Source: Toxotes chatareus (taxonomy: Eukaryota; Chordata; Actinopteri; Toxotidae). From it: a stretch of DNA of 64,000 nucleotides. The stretch spans positions 10,346,001-10,410,000 of the forward strand of contig CM028890.1 of NCBI GenBank assembly GCA_016801885.1, read 5' to 3'. Every line of letters begins with the position of its first letter. The stretch's first letter is position 1. The position numbers were made by a program, and so were the translations under genes. Positions 10,741-25,500 of the stretch are shown here, in pieces. Below the pieces are notes generated by a model, which did not search any database, had not been told where the DNA came from, and worked only from the letters and a program-made list of their open reading frames with translations.

Positions 10741-13700
10741 CATGGTCGGAATAATAAACACAGTTAAGGTTGTGGAATGGTCATAGATAAAAGAAATAGT
10801 GTTGATAATCAGTATCAGATTAACAGGAAACAGCAGTATCCTATGTGAAAGTGTTTTTAACGCAGACTTTGTTGTTCTACATGCTACGCCACCTGATTTC
10901 CTCCTTTGTTCCCCAAGCAATAAGAGGAAACCAAATCATATCTATAACAGAACAGCAGAAACAACTCTGAGCATTAATAGCAACTGTCCTGCAGGTCGTC
11001 AACACCTTGCATGAATTGCTTTAGCAGCCATCACTGTTTCACAGTTCAGGTTCATGGAGCCAATGAGCCTCAGACTGTGAAGCTGTGGGACACTGATGGT
11101 CATTGACAGGCAGCTAAAATTTACTTTATTGCATGGATGTGAAATTACTGTATTCATCTTTTTGAGTTGCTCAGTAGAACAATTACTGATAAGCAATGTA
11201 TGCTAGATCAGTGATCAGTTGATGGGCAGCTCTGTACTTACCATTTAAATCTTGTGACTACTGTTCACCATCCACGTTCTGAACCACGTTTCTGTCAGTC
11301 TTTGAATTTGTTGTTTCTTTATGGCTGTTTTTTGTTCTGAGGTCTCACACAAAAAAAGAGGTGAGTAAAAGATAAACATCAAACTTAAAAAATGCTATCA
11401 AAGTCCACACTCCCTGAAATTGTGAGTATACATGAACATATTATTGGTCAAAAAGACACAAATTGTGCTTGATGTTAAGTTTGTTTTACTTATTCTTTTG
11501 TCTGTGCAGCTGTGAAATATTTATGTCTGAATATCGAAGACGATTCATTGTGAATGAACTTGGCCATCATCCCATTAGTGATGGCCAAAATCAAGCATTT
11601 ATTCATGCACCTATTCATCAGTTGTTGAGTCAGGGTTATGGCAGTAGTCCCATCATGTAGATCTACTCTCTCATGGGGTGACCTTCACAGACCTTAGAAG
11701 AACTCCCTGGACTGTGGGCATGGCCTGGATGCTGGTGGTGATGGAGAGGAGGAGGGTGGAAAAACCAATAAAGGACTGGTAAGAAATACATAATGGGAAA
11801 AAAGCACATGCACTGTTTCTACAGAACAATTCTCATAGATCAGTTTACTTTAGTCATTTTAAAGTTAAATAATATCTCTGCAACATTGCTGGAACATCCA
11901 CTGAATGAAGCACTTTTATGTGATGACGTGATGAGGTGTTGAATTTGGTGACATTAAAGAGTTATTCCCACACATTACAAGTTTCCACAAACAGTAACCT
12001 GAGTGCTCAAATGTCTTATCCTTGATACTGCATGCTATGTGAGTTTTAATCTACATGTAAATTAGAAAATATGAATGTGGGAGAAATGCACAGATACATG
12101 CATCCTCTGATCATGAGATCAATGAAAAGAGTGAGCCTGTTATTAATGTGCTGGTTTGGAGGAAGGTTTGAAGCCTTGCTGTGCCGATACCACTCTCAGC
12201 AGGGCTGATCTGCTAGATAACAGCTGGTATTACTAAACATGAATTTGTGGCCTGTAAATACTGCTGATATTCATATACAAATCAGGTTCTTAATTTATAA
12301 CTCTTTTTCCAAAGGAGTGAGGAAGTTCTTTTAAGGTGGCAAGGGGACATGAGAACAGCAAAGTAGCTAAATTAATGTAATATATAGGCATTAATATGAT
12401 AATCCTTTTTAGCCTTTCTATATTCTTCTGTTTGTTTAACACAATCTAAACAGCTTTGTCTGTTCATATCCTCAAATTCATGTCTCGTCTCAACTGCAGC
12501 TTCATCCATGCATATCAATGTAGAATTCATTCTTCAGTCTTTTTCTTCGGCTTGTGTGTATCTGTTCTCACATGTAAGCTTAACTAACTGTGACAGAGGA
12601 TTGGCAAATGAGACATTGTTGGTTTTTACACCACTTATGGCAGAAATTACAGTGAATTTATATGTTAGGATTGCCTCTACCTCCAAACACATGCATGACT
12701 ACACAACTACCCCATCCACACACACTGAAATAGTGATCTGTTTGCGTTTTAAGTTTAATGTCCTGGAACTGGATTTGTCTATTTCATATATGCCTGTTTC
12801 ATTTGATGAAAATTTGCAATGTTAGTGTGGTCTGGTTGAGTTCTTAGACTACACATAGCTCTTACACGTTTTAAAAGCATGATTATGGCTTTAATTAGCT
12901 TAAACAATCGCAGTCTAACGTGTTTGCATTAAAATATTTACATCTTGTGTTGTCAAATCCCTGTGATCCAGCTGGGAGGCACCTGCAACATTCAAGTGTC
13001 TAAAAGCTTAAAAAAGGCATACTCACATTTTGGAGCTTTGATTTAGCAAAATAATAATAATAATAATCCCAGCAAGCAGGGGCAGGCTGGGGTTGAAATT
13101 CAGCACGGGAGCTTGGTTTGGAGAGGCCTTTTACCCGATCGCACAACGGATGTAAGTGGAACTGTGATTTTAACATGAATACTTTATTTGCAATATAAAA
13201 ACAATGATATAATGATATACATGATATACAGTAAGTAGAGTGTACTAAAGTAAGCTACATATGCTCACACATACTATGCATACTCAAACACTATGTTTAT
13301 TTAAAAATTAAAACTAGTGTGTGTGCGTGTGTATGCGTGCGTGCAGAGAATAGAGGCAAAAAGACTGGCAAAATTCTGTTCAATTTCTCCTTTATTTGGT
13401 AGCATGAAAGCATGGAAAAGAAAACGCTTTGTGTATTGCTTGCATGTGGTTTTGCTCAAATAAAAGCAATTTTGTGTGTGTGTCTGTGGCTTCTTTCTTA
13501 ATTTACCTGGCCCATACTTTTTGTTTTCATTTGACAGTTTTTTTGGCCGATTTTGACGCCTTACTATACTATGACGTTTTTCATGACATTTTGAGGTCAA
13601 AAAATTTTTGAATTTTTTTGGCCGATTTTGAAGCCTTACTATACTATGACGTTTTTTATGACATTTTGAGGTCAAAAAAAATTTTGACTTTTTTTGTCCG

Positions 13701-16700
13701 ATTTTGACGCCTTACTATACTATGACGTTTTTCATGACATTTTGAGGTCGAAAAAAAATTTGACTTTTTTTTGTCCGATTTTGACGCCATACTATACTAT
13801 GACGTTTTTCATGACATTTTGAGCTCGAAAAAATTTTTGACTTTTTTTGTCCGATTTTGACGCCATACTATACTATGATGTTTTTCATGACATTTTGAGG
13901 TCGAAAAAAAAATTGACTTTTTTTTGTCCGATTTTGACGCCATACTATACTATGACCTTTTTTATGACATTTTGAGGTCAAAAAAAATTTTGACTTTTTT
14001 TGGACGATTTTGACGCCATACTATACTATGACGTTTATTATGACATTTTGAGGTCAAAAAATATTTTGACTTTTTTTGTCCGATTTTGACGCCATACTAT
14101 ACTATGACGTTTTTTATGACATTTTGAGGTCAAAAAATATTTTGACTTTTTTTGTCCGATTTTGACGCCATACTATACTATGACCTTTTTTATGACATTT
14201 TGAGGTCAAAAAAAAATTTGACTTTTTTTTGGCCGATTTTGACGCATTACTATACTATGACGTCTTTCATGACATTTTGAGGTCAAAAAAAAAAATTTGA
14301 CTTTTTTTGGCCTGTTTTTACGCCATAATATACGACGACGTTTTTTATGACATTTTGAGGCCAAAAAAATGTTTGACTTTTTTTGTCCGATTTTAACGCC
14401 ATACTATAGTATGACGTTTTATAGGACATTTTGAGGTCAAAAAAATTTGTGACTTTTTTTGTCCGATTTTGACGCCATACTATACTATGACATTTTTCAT
14501 GACATTTTGAGGTAAAATTTTTTTTGACTTTTTTTGTCCGATTTTGACGCCATACTATACTATGACGTTTTTCATGACATTTTGAGCTCGAAAAAAATTT
14601 TGACTTTTTTTGTCCGATTTTGACGCGATACTATACTATGACGTTTTTCATGACATTTTGAGCTCGAAAAATTTTTTGACTTTTTTTGTCCGATTTTGAC
14701 GCCATACTATACCATGATGTTTTTCAGGACATTTTGAGGTAAAAATTTTTTTTGACTTTTTTTGTCCGATTTTGACGCCATACTATACTATGACGTTTTT
14801 CATGACATTTTGAGGTTGAAAAAAATTTTGACTTTTTTTGCCCGATTTTGACGCCATACTATACTATGACGTTTTTCATGACATTTTGAGGTCAAAAATT
14901 TTTTTTGACTTTTTTTGGCCAATTTTGACGCCTTAATATACTATGACGTTTTTTATGACATTTTGAGGTCAAAAAATTTTTTGACTTTTTTTGGACGATT
15001 TTGACGCCATACGTATGACGTTTTTTATGACATTTTGAGGTCAAAAAAATTTGACTTTTTTTGTCCGATTTTGACGTCTTACTATTCTATACCTTTTTTC
15101 ATGACATTTTGAGGTCAAAAAAAATTTGACTTTTTTTTGGCCGATTTTGACGTCTTACTATACTATGACGTTTTTCATGACATTTTGAGGTCAAAATTTT
15201 TTTTTGACTTTTTTTGTCCGATTTTGACGCCATACTATACTATGACATTTTTCATGACATTTTGAGGTAAAAATTTTTTTTGATTTTTTTTGGCCTGTTT
15301 TTGCGCCATAATATACTATGACGTTTTTCATGACATTTTGAGGTCGGAAAAATTTTTGACTTTTTTTTTCTGATTTTGACGCCATACTATACCATGATGT
15401 TTTTCAGGACATTTTGAGGTAAAAAAAAATTTTGACTTTTTTTTTTCCGATTTTGACGCCATACTATACTATGATGTTTTTCATGACATTTTGAGGTCGA
15501 AAAAAAAATTGACTTTTTTTTGTCCGATTTTGACGCCATACTATAGTATGGCGTTTTTTAGGACATTTTGAGGTAAAAATTTTTTTGACTTTTTTGTCCG
15601 ATTTTGACGCCATACTATACTATGACGTTTTTCATGACATTTTGAGGTCGAAAAAAAATTTGACTTTTTTTGTCCGATTTTGACGCCATACTATACTATG
15701 ACGTTTTTTATGACATTTTGAGGTCGGAAAAATTTTTGACTTTTTTTGTCCGATTTTGACGCCATACTATACCATGATGTTTTTCAGGACATTTTGAGGT
15801 AAAAATTTTTTTTGACTTTTTTTGGCCGATTTTGACGTCTTACTATACTATGACGTTTTTTAGGACATTTTGAGGTCAAAAAAAATTTTTACTTTTTTTG
15901 TCCGATTTTGCCGCCTTACTATACTATGACGTTTTTTATGACATTTTGAGGTAAAAAAAAAAAAAAGTGACTTTTTTTGTCCGATTTTGACGCCATACTA
16001 TGCTATGACGTTTTTTTATGACATTTTGAGGTAAAAAAAAATTTTCACTTTTTTTTTTCCCGATTTTGACGCCATACTATACTATGACGTTTTTTATGAC
16101 ATTTTGAGGTCAAAAATTTTTTTGACTTTTTTTGGCCGATTTTGACGCCAAACTATAGTATGACGTTTTTCAGGACATTTTGAGGTCAAAAAAATTTTTG
16201 ACTTTTTTTGTCCGATTTTGACGCCATACTATGCCATGACGTTTTTCAGGACATTTTGAGGTCAAAAAAATGTTTGACTTTTTTTGGCCGATTTTGACGC
16301 CATACTATAGTATGACGTTTTTTATGACATTTTGAGGTCAAAAATTTTTTTTACTTTTTTGTCCGATTTTGACGCCATACTATACTATGACGTTTTTCAT
16401 GACATTTTGAGGTCGAAAAAAAATTTGACTTTTTTTGTCCGATTTTGACGCCATACTATACTATGACGTTTTTTATGACATTTTGAGGTCAAAAAAAAAT
16501 TTGACTTTTTTTGTCCGATTTTGACGCCATACTATACTATGACGTTTTTTATGACATTTTGAGGTCAAAAAAAAATTTGACTTTTTTGGCCTGTTTTTAC
16601 GCCATACTATACGATGACGTTTTTTATGACATTTTGAGGTAAAAATTTTTTTTGACTTTTTTTGGCCTGTTTTTGCGCCATAATATACTATGACGTTTTT

Positions 16701-17059
16701 CATGACATTTTGAGGTCGGAAAAATGTTTGACTTTTTTTTCCCGATTTTGACGCCATACTATACCATGACGTTTTTCAGGACATTTTGAGGTAAAAAAAT
16801 TTTTTGACTTTTTTTGTCCGATTTTGACGTCTTACTATACTATGACGTTTTTTAGGACATTTTGAGGTCAAAAATTTTTTTGACTTTTTTTGTCCGATTT
16901 TGACGCCATACTATACTATGACGTTTTTCATGACATTTTGAGGTCGAAAAAAATGTTGACTTTTTTTTTCCGATTTTGACGCCATACTATACTATGACGT
17001 TTTTCAGGACATTTTGAGGTAAAAAAATTTTTTTGACTTTTTTTGGCCGATTTTGACGC

Positions 17060-17130
17060 CATATATATATAGTTTTTATGACATTTTTTTTATGACTTTT
17101 TTTTGAGGTCTATAAAGCGTTTTTTATGAC
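17060..17130. repeat. Disrupted units with an AT microsatellite
   Basis: The regular 75-bp register is interrupted by ATATATATATAG and a duplicated TTTATGAC segment, after which the canonical unit resumes. It is the clearest irregularity in the otherwise orderly left edge of the array. Confidence 0.7.
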
Positions 17131-19599
17131 ATTTTGAGGTCAAAAATTTTTTTACTTTTTTTGGCCAATTTTGACGCCATACTATACCATGATGTTTTTC
17201 AGGACATTTTGAGGTAAAAAATTTTTTTGACTTTTTTTGTCCGATTTTAACGCCATACTATACTATGACGTTTTTTATGACATTTTGAGGTCGAAAAAAA
17301 ATTTGACTTTTTTTGTCCGATTTTGACGCCATACTATACTATGACGTTTTTTACGACATTTTGAGGTCAAAAAAAAATTTGACTTTTTTGTCCGATTTTG
17401 ACGCCATACTATACTATGACGTTTTTTATGACATTTTGAGGTAAAAATTTTTTTTGACTTTTTTTGGCCTGTTTTTGCGCCATAATATACTATGACGTTT
17501 TTCATGACATTTTGAGGTCGGAAAAATTTTTGACTTTTTTTTTTCCGATTTTGACGCCATACTATACCATGACGTTTTTCAGGACATTTTGAGGTAAAAA
17601 AATTTTTTGACTTTTTTTGTCCGATTTTGACGCCATACTATACTATGACGTTTTTCATGACATTTTGAGGTCGAAAAAAATGTTGACTTTTTTTTCCGAT
17701 TTTGACGCCATACTATACTATGACGTTTTTCAGGACATTTTGAGATAAAAAAAAATTTTGACTTTTTTTGTCCGATTTTGACGCCATACTATAGTATGAT
17801 CTTTTTCATGACATTTTGAGGTCAAAAAATTTTGTGACTTTTTTTGGCCGTTTTTGACAAAATTTTTTGACTTTTTTGTCCGATTTTGACGCCTATACTA
17901 TACTATGGCGTTTTTTATGACATTTTGAGGTCAAAAAATTTTTTGACTTTTTTTTGTCCGATTTTGGCCCATACTATACTATGACGTTTTTTCATGACAT
18001 TTTGAGGTAAAAAATTTTTTTGACTTTTTTTCCGATTTTGACGCCATACTATACTATGACGTTTTTTATGACATTTTGAGGTAAAAAATTTTTTGACTTT
18101 TTTTTGTCCGATTTTGACGCCTTACTATACTATGACGTTTTTTATGACATTTTGAGGTAAAAAAATTTTTTGACTTTTTTTGTCCGATTTTGACGCCTTA
18201 CTATACTATGACGTTTTTTATGACATTTTGAGGTCAAAAATTTTTTGACTTTTTTTGTCCGATTTTGACGCCTTACTATACTATGACGTTTTTTATGACA
18301 TTTTGAGGTCAAAAATTAAAAAGTGACTTTTTTGTCCGATTTTGACGCCCATACTATACTATGGCGTTTTTTTATGACATTTTGAGGTCAAAAATTTTTG
18401 ACTTTTTTTGTCCGATTTTGGGGCCTTACTATACTATGACGTTTTTTATGACATTTTGAGGCCAAAAAAATTTTGACTTTTTTGTCCGATTTTGGCATTT
18501 TATTATACTATGACGTTTTTTATGACATTTTGAGGTCAAAAAAATTTTTGACTTTTTTTTTGTCCGATTTTGACGCCATACTATACTATGACGTTTTTCA
18601 TGACATTTTGAGGTCAAAAAATTTTTGACTTTTTTGTCCGATTTTGACGCCATACTATACTATGCTATGGCGTTTTTTTATGACATTTTGAGGTCAAAAA
18701 ATTTTTTGACTTTTTTTTCCGATTTTGACGCCATACTATACTATGATGTTTTTCAGGACATTTTGAGGTAAAAAATTTTTTGACTTTTTTTTTTTGTCGA
18801 TTTTGACGACATACTTACTATACTATGGCGTTTTTTATGACATTTTGAGGTCAAAAATTTTTTGACTTTTTTTTGTCCGATTTTGACGCCTTACTATACT
18901 ATGACGTTTTTTATGACATTTTGACGTCAAAAAATTTTTTGAATTTTTTTTTTTGTCGATTTTGACGCCATACTATGCTATGGCGTTTTTCAGGACATTT
19001 TGAGGTCAAAAAAATTTTTTTTTTTTTTTCCCGATTTTGACGCCCATACTATACTATAGCGTTTTTTATGACATTTTGAGTAAAAAAATTTTTTGATTTT
19101 TTTTTTTCCGATTTTGACGCCATACTATACTATGGCGTTTTTTTTATGACATTTTGAGGGTAAAAAATTTTTTGACTTTTTTGGTCGATTTTGGCCTTAC
19201 TATACTATGGCGTTTTTTATGACATTTGAGGTCAAAAATTTTTTTGACTTTTTTTGTCCGATTTTGACGCCATACTATACCATGACGTTTTTCAGGACAT
19301 TTTGAGGTCAAAAATTTTTTTGACTTTTTTTGTCCGATTTTGACGCCATACTATACTATGACGTTTTTCAGGACATTTTGACATTAAAACATTTTTTGAA
19401 TTTTTTTTTGTCGATTTTGACGACATACTATGCTATGACGTTTTTTATGACATTTTGAGGTCAACTATTTTTTTGACTTTTTTTGTCCGATTTTGACGCC
19501 TTACTATACTATGACGTTTTTCAGGACATTTTGACATCAAAAAATTTTTTGAATTTTTTTTGTCGATTTTGACGCCATGCTATACTATGACGTTTTTCA

Positions 19600-22500
19600 G
19601 GAAATTTTGAGGCCAAAAGAAAATTTGGAATTTTTTTGTCCGATTTTGACGCCATACTATACTTTGAAATTTTTCATGACATTTTGAGGTCAAAAATTTT
19701 TTTGATTTTCTCTGGCCGATTTTTACGCCTTACGACTGTATGGCGTTTTTTATGACATTTTGAGGTAAAAAAAAATTTTGACTTTTTTTGGCCGATTTTG
19801 ACGCCTTACTATACTATGACGTTTTTTATGACATTTTGAGGTCAAAAAAAAATTTTGACTTTTTTTTTCCGATTTTGACGCCATACTATACTATGACGTT
19901 TTTATGACATTTTGAGGTCAAAAATTTTTTTGACTTTTTTTTTTTCCGATTTTGACGCCTTACTATACTATGGCGTTTTTTATGACATTTTGAGGTCAAA
20001 AATTTTTTTACTTTTTTTTGGCCGATTTTGACGTCTTACTATACTATGACGTTTTTCATGACATTTTGAGGTCAAAAATTTTTTTTAACTTTTCTTGTCC
20101 GATTTTGACGCCATACGGCTGTATGGCGTTCTTTATGACATTTTGAGGTAAAAAAAATTTTTGACTATTTTTGTCCGATTTTGATGCCATACTATAGAAT
20201 GATGTTTTTTATGACATTTTGAGGTCAAAAAAATTTTTGACTTTTTTTGTCCGATTTTGACGCCATACTATACTTTGAAATTTTTCATGACATTTTGAGG
20301 TCAAAAATTTTTTTGATTTTCTCTGGCCGATTTTGACGCCTTACTATACTATGCGTTTTTTTATTTTGACATTTTGAGGTCAAAAAATTTTTTGACTTTT
20401 TGTCCGATTTTGATTTTGCCTTATACTATACTATGACGTTTTTTATGACATTTGAGGTCAAAAATTTTTTTGACTTTTTTGTCCGATTTTGGCATATACT
20501 ATACTATGGCGTTTTTTTTATGACATTTTGAGGTCAAAAAATTTTTTGACTTTTTTTGTCCGATTTTGGCGCCATACTATACTATGCGTTTTTTATGACA
20601 TTTTGAGGTCAAAAAATTTTTTGATTTTTTTTGTCCGATTTTGACGCCTATACTATACTATGGCGTTTTTTATGACATTTTGAGGTCAAAAAAATTTTTT
20701 GATTTTTTTGTCCGATTTTGACGCCTATACTATACTATGGCGTTTTTTATGACATTTTGAGGTGAAAAAAATTTTTTGACTTTTTTTTGTCCGATTTTTG
20801 ACGCCTTACTATACTATAGCGTTTTTTTATGACATTTTGAGGTCAAAAAATTTTTGACTTTTTTGTCCGATTTTGACGCCATATACTATACTATGATGTT
20901 TTTTATGACATTTTGAGGTCAAAAAATTTTTTGACTTTTTTTGTCCGATTTTGGCGCCATACTATACTATGGCGTTTTTATGACATTTTGAGGTCAAAAA
21001 TTTTTTTGATTTTTTTTTGTCCGATTTTGGCGCTTATACTACTATACTATGACATTTTTTTTATGACATTTTGAGGTCTAAAAAATTTTTTGACATTTTT
21101 TTTGTCCGATTTTGACATTTTATACTATACTATGGCGTTTTTTATGACATTTTGAGGTCAAAAAATTTTTTTTGACTTTTTTGTCCGATTTTGACGCCTT
21201 ACTATACTATGGCGTTTTTTATGACATTTTGAGGTCAAAAAAATTTTTTGACTTTTTTGTCCGATTTTGGCCATACTATACTATACTATGCGTTTTTTAT
21301 GACATTTTGAGTCAAAAAAAATTTTTTTGACTTTTTTTTTGTCCGATTTTTTTGCTTACATATACTATACTATGGCGTTTTTTATGACATTTTGAGGTCA
21401 AAAAATTTTTTTGACTTTTTTTCCGATTTTGACGCATACTATACTATACTATAGCGTTTTTTTATGACATTTTGAGGTCAAAAAAATTTTTGACTTTTTT
21501 GTCCGAAAAACGCCATACTATACTATGGCGTTTTTTTATGACATTTTGAGGTCAAAAAAATTTTTTTGACTTTTTTGTCCGATTTTGACGCCTATACTAT
21601 ACTATGATTTTTTATGACATTTTGAGGTCAAAAAATTTTTTGACTTTTTTTGTCGATTTTTGACGCCTTATACTATACTATGGCGTTTTTTTATGACATT
21701 TTGAGGTCAAAAATTTTTTTGACTTTTTTGTCCGATTTTGACGCCTTACTATACTATAGCGTTTTTTATGACATTTTGAGGTCAAAAAAATTTTTTTGAC
21801 TTTTTTTTGTCCGATTTTGGCGCCTATACTATACTATGGCGTTTTTTTATGACATTTTGAGGTCAAAATTTTTTGACTTTTTTGGCCGATTTTTTGATAT
21901 ATACTATACTATAGCGTTTTTTATGACATTTTGAGGTCAAAAATTTTTTGACTTTTTTTGTCCGATTTTGACATATACTATACTATAGCGTTTTTATTTT
22001 TTATGACATTTTGAGGTCAAAAATGGCGTTTTTTTTTGAGGTCAAAATTTTTTTTTTTGTCCGATTTTGGCGCCTTACTATACTATAGCGTTTTTTATGA
22101 CATTTTGAGGTCAAAAAAATTTTTTTGACTTTTTGGTCCGATTTTGGCGCCATACTATACTATGGCGTTTTTTATGACATTTTGAGGTCAAAAAATTTTT
22201 TGACTTTTTTTGCCGATTTTGACATATATATACTATACTATGGCGTTTTTTATGACATTTTGGTCAAAAAAATTTTTTGACTTTTTGTCCGATTTTGACG
22301 CCTATACTATACTATAGCGTTTTTATGACATTTTGAGGTCAAAAATTTTTTGACTTTTTTTGTCCGATTTGACGCCTTACTATACTATGGCGTTTTTATG
22401 ACATTTTGAGGTCAAAAATTTTTTGACTTTTTTTTGTCCGATTTTGGCGCTATACTATACTATAGCGTTTTTTATGACATTTTTGAGTCAAAAATTTTTT

Positions 22501-25500
22501 TGACTTTTTTGGCCGAAAAAATTTTGGCCATACTATACTATAGCGTTTTTTTATGACATTTTGAGGTCAAAAAATTTTTTTTTGACTTTTTTTGTCCGAT
22601 TTTGACGCCTTACTATACTATAGCGTTTTTTATGACATTTTGAGGTCAAAAAATTTTTTGACATTTTTTTTGTCCGATTTTGGCGCCTTACTATACTATG
22701 GCGTTTTTTATGACATTTTGAGGTCAAAAAATTTTTTTGACTTTTTTTGTCCGATTTTGACATATACTATACTATAGCGTTTTTTATGACATTTTGAGGT
22801 CAAAAAATTTTTTGACTTTTTTGATTTTTTTTGGCCGACATTTTTGGCCTTACTATACTATGGCGTTTTTTATGACATTTTGAGGTTGAAAAATTTTTTG
22901 ACTTTTTGTCCGATTTTGGCCTTACTATACTATAGCGTTTTTTATGACATTTTGAGGTCAAATTTTTTTTTGACTTTTTGCCGATTTTGACGCCTTACTA
23001 TACTATGGCGTTTTTATGACATTTTGAGTCAAAAAATTTTTGACTTTTTTCGATTTTGGCGCCTACTATACTATGGCGTTTTTTATGACATTTTGAGGTC
23101 AAAAAAATTTTTTGACTTTTTTGGCCGATTTTGGCATATACTATACTATGCGTTTTTTTATGACATTTTGAGGTCAAAAAAATTTTTTGACTTTTTTGTC
23201 CGATTTTTGGCTTACTATACTATACTATGGCGTTTTTTATGACATTTTGAGGTCAAAAAATTTTTTTTGACTTTTTTGTCCGATTTTGGCGCTATACTAT
23301 ACTATGGCGTTTTTTATGACATTTTGAGGTCAAAAATTTTTTTTTTGACTTTTTTTTTTGGCGTTTTTTATGACATTTTGAGGTCAAAAAAATACTATAC
23401 TATGGCGTTTTTTATGACATTTTTTATGGTCAAAAAATTTTTTTTTTTTTGCCGATTTTGACGCCTTACTATACTATATGGCGTTTTTTATGACATTTTG
23501 AGGTCAAAAAAATTTTTTTGACTTTTTTGTCCGATTTTGACCTTATACTATACTATAGCGTTTTTTATGACATTTTGAGGTCAAAAAATTTTTTGACTTT
23601 TTGTCCGAAAAAAGCGCCATACTATACTATGGCGTTTTTTATGACATTTTGAGGTCAAAAAATTTTTTGACTTTTTTCCGATTTTGACGCATATACTATA
23701 CTATAGCGTTTTTTATGATTTTGAGGTCAAAAAATTTTTTGACTTTTTTGGCGATTTTGGCCTTACTATACTATGCGTTTTTTTATGACATTTGAGGTCA
23801 AAAAAATTTTTTGACTTTTTGTCCGATTTTGACGCCTTACTATACTATGGCGTTTTTTATGACATTTTGAGGTCAAAAATTTTTTGACTTTTTGTCCGAT
23901 TTTGACATATACTATACTATAGCGTTTTTTATGACATTTTGAGGTCAAAAATTTTTTTGACATTTTTTTTTTGTCCGATTTTGGCGCCATACTATACTAT
24001 AGCGTTTTTTATGACATTTTGAGGTCAAAAAATTTTTTGACTTTTTTTGGCCGATTTTGAGCGCCTTACTATACTATGGCGTTTTTTTTATGACATTTTG
24101 AGGTCAAAAAATTTTTTGACTTTTTTGGCCGATTTGGCCTATACTATACTATGGCGTTTTTTATGACATTTTGAGGTCAAAAAATTTTTTGACTTTTTTT
24201 GTCCGATTTTGGCGCCATACTATACTATAGCGTTTTTTATGACATTTTGAGGTCAAAAATTTTTTTTGACTTTTTTTCCGATTTTGGCCTTACTATACTA
24301 TACTATGGCGTTTTTTATGACATTTTGAGGTCAAAAAATTTTTGACTTTTTTTGCCGATTTGGCATATACTATACTATGGCGTTTTTTATGACATTTGAG
24401 GTCAAAAAATTTTTGACTTTTTTTTTTGCCGATTTTGGCATATACTATACTATAGCGTTTTTTATGACATTTTGAGGTCAAAAATTTTTTTGACTTTTTG
24501 GCCGATTTTGGCGCCTTACTATACTATAGCGTTTTTTATGACATTTTGAGGTCAAAAAATTTTTTGACTTTTTTGGCCGATTTTGGCGCCTTACTATACT
24601 ATGGCGTTTTTTGACATTTTGACATTTTTGAGGTCAATTTTTTTTTATACTATGCGTTTTTTTGACGATTTTGAGGTCAAAATTTTTTTGACTTTTTACT
24701 ATACTATAGCGTTTTTTATGACATTTTGAGGTGAAAAAAATTTTTTGACTTTTTTGTCCGATTTTGGCGCCATACTATACTATGGCGTTTTTTATGACAT
24801 TTGAGTCAAAAAAATTTTTTTTTTTTGTCCGATTTTGGCGCCTATACTATACTATAGCGTTTTTTATGACATTTTGAGGTCAAAATTTTTTTGACTTTTT
24901 TTTTGGCCGATTTTTGCGCCATACTATACTATGGCGTTTTTTATGACATTTTGAGGTCAAAAAAATTTTTTGACTTTTTTGTCCGATTTTGACGCCTTAC
25001 TATACTATAGCGTTTTTTTTATGACATTTTGAGGTCAAAATTTTTTTGACTTTTTTGTCCGATTTTGGCCTATACTATACTATAGCGTTTTTTATGACAT
25101 TTTGAGGTCAAAAAATTTTTTTGACTTTTTTGCCGATTTTGACTTACTATACTATACTGGCGTTTTTTATGACATTTTGAGGTCAAAAAAAATTTTTGAC
25201 TTTTTTGGCGATTTTTGGCATATACTATACTATGGCGTTTTTTATGACATTTGAGGTCAAAAAATTTTTTGACTTTTTTGGCCGATTTTGACGCCTTACT
25301 ATACTATGGCGTTTTTTTTTTTATGACATTTTGAGGTCAAAAAATACTTTTTGACTTTTTTATGACGATTTTGCGTCTTACTATACTATACGTTTTTTAT
25401 GACATTTTGAGGTCAAAAATTTTTTGACTTTTTTGTCAAAAATTTATTTTGACTTATACTATACTATACTATACTATGGCGTTTTTATGACATTTTGAGG

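Larger units (their letters stand above)
8597..13507. other. Intergenic region between opsin and satellite
   Basis: No gene with recognisable motifs or convincing splice structure was found on either strand. Short frames (for example 9516-9704, 11463-11660, 12508-12825) lack conservation cues. It contains small CA/poly-T tracts (about 9930-9955), an ATA triplet run near 13,050, TG-rich simple sequence near 13,317-13,345 and a few dispersed-repeat-like stretches listed separately. Confidence 0.6.

Noticed and set aside
11463..11660. 65-codon frame after an acceptor-like tctgtgcag
   Set aside because: No matching donor exon, no recognised family, and no partner exons nearby.
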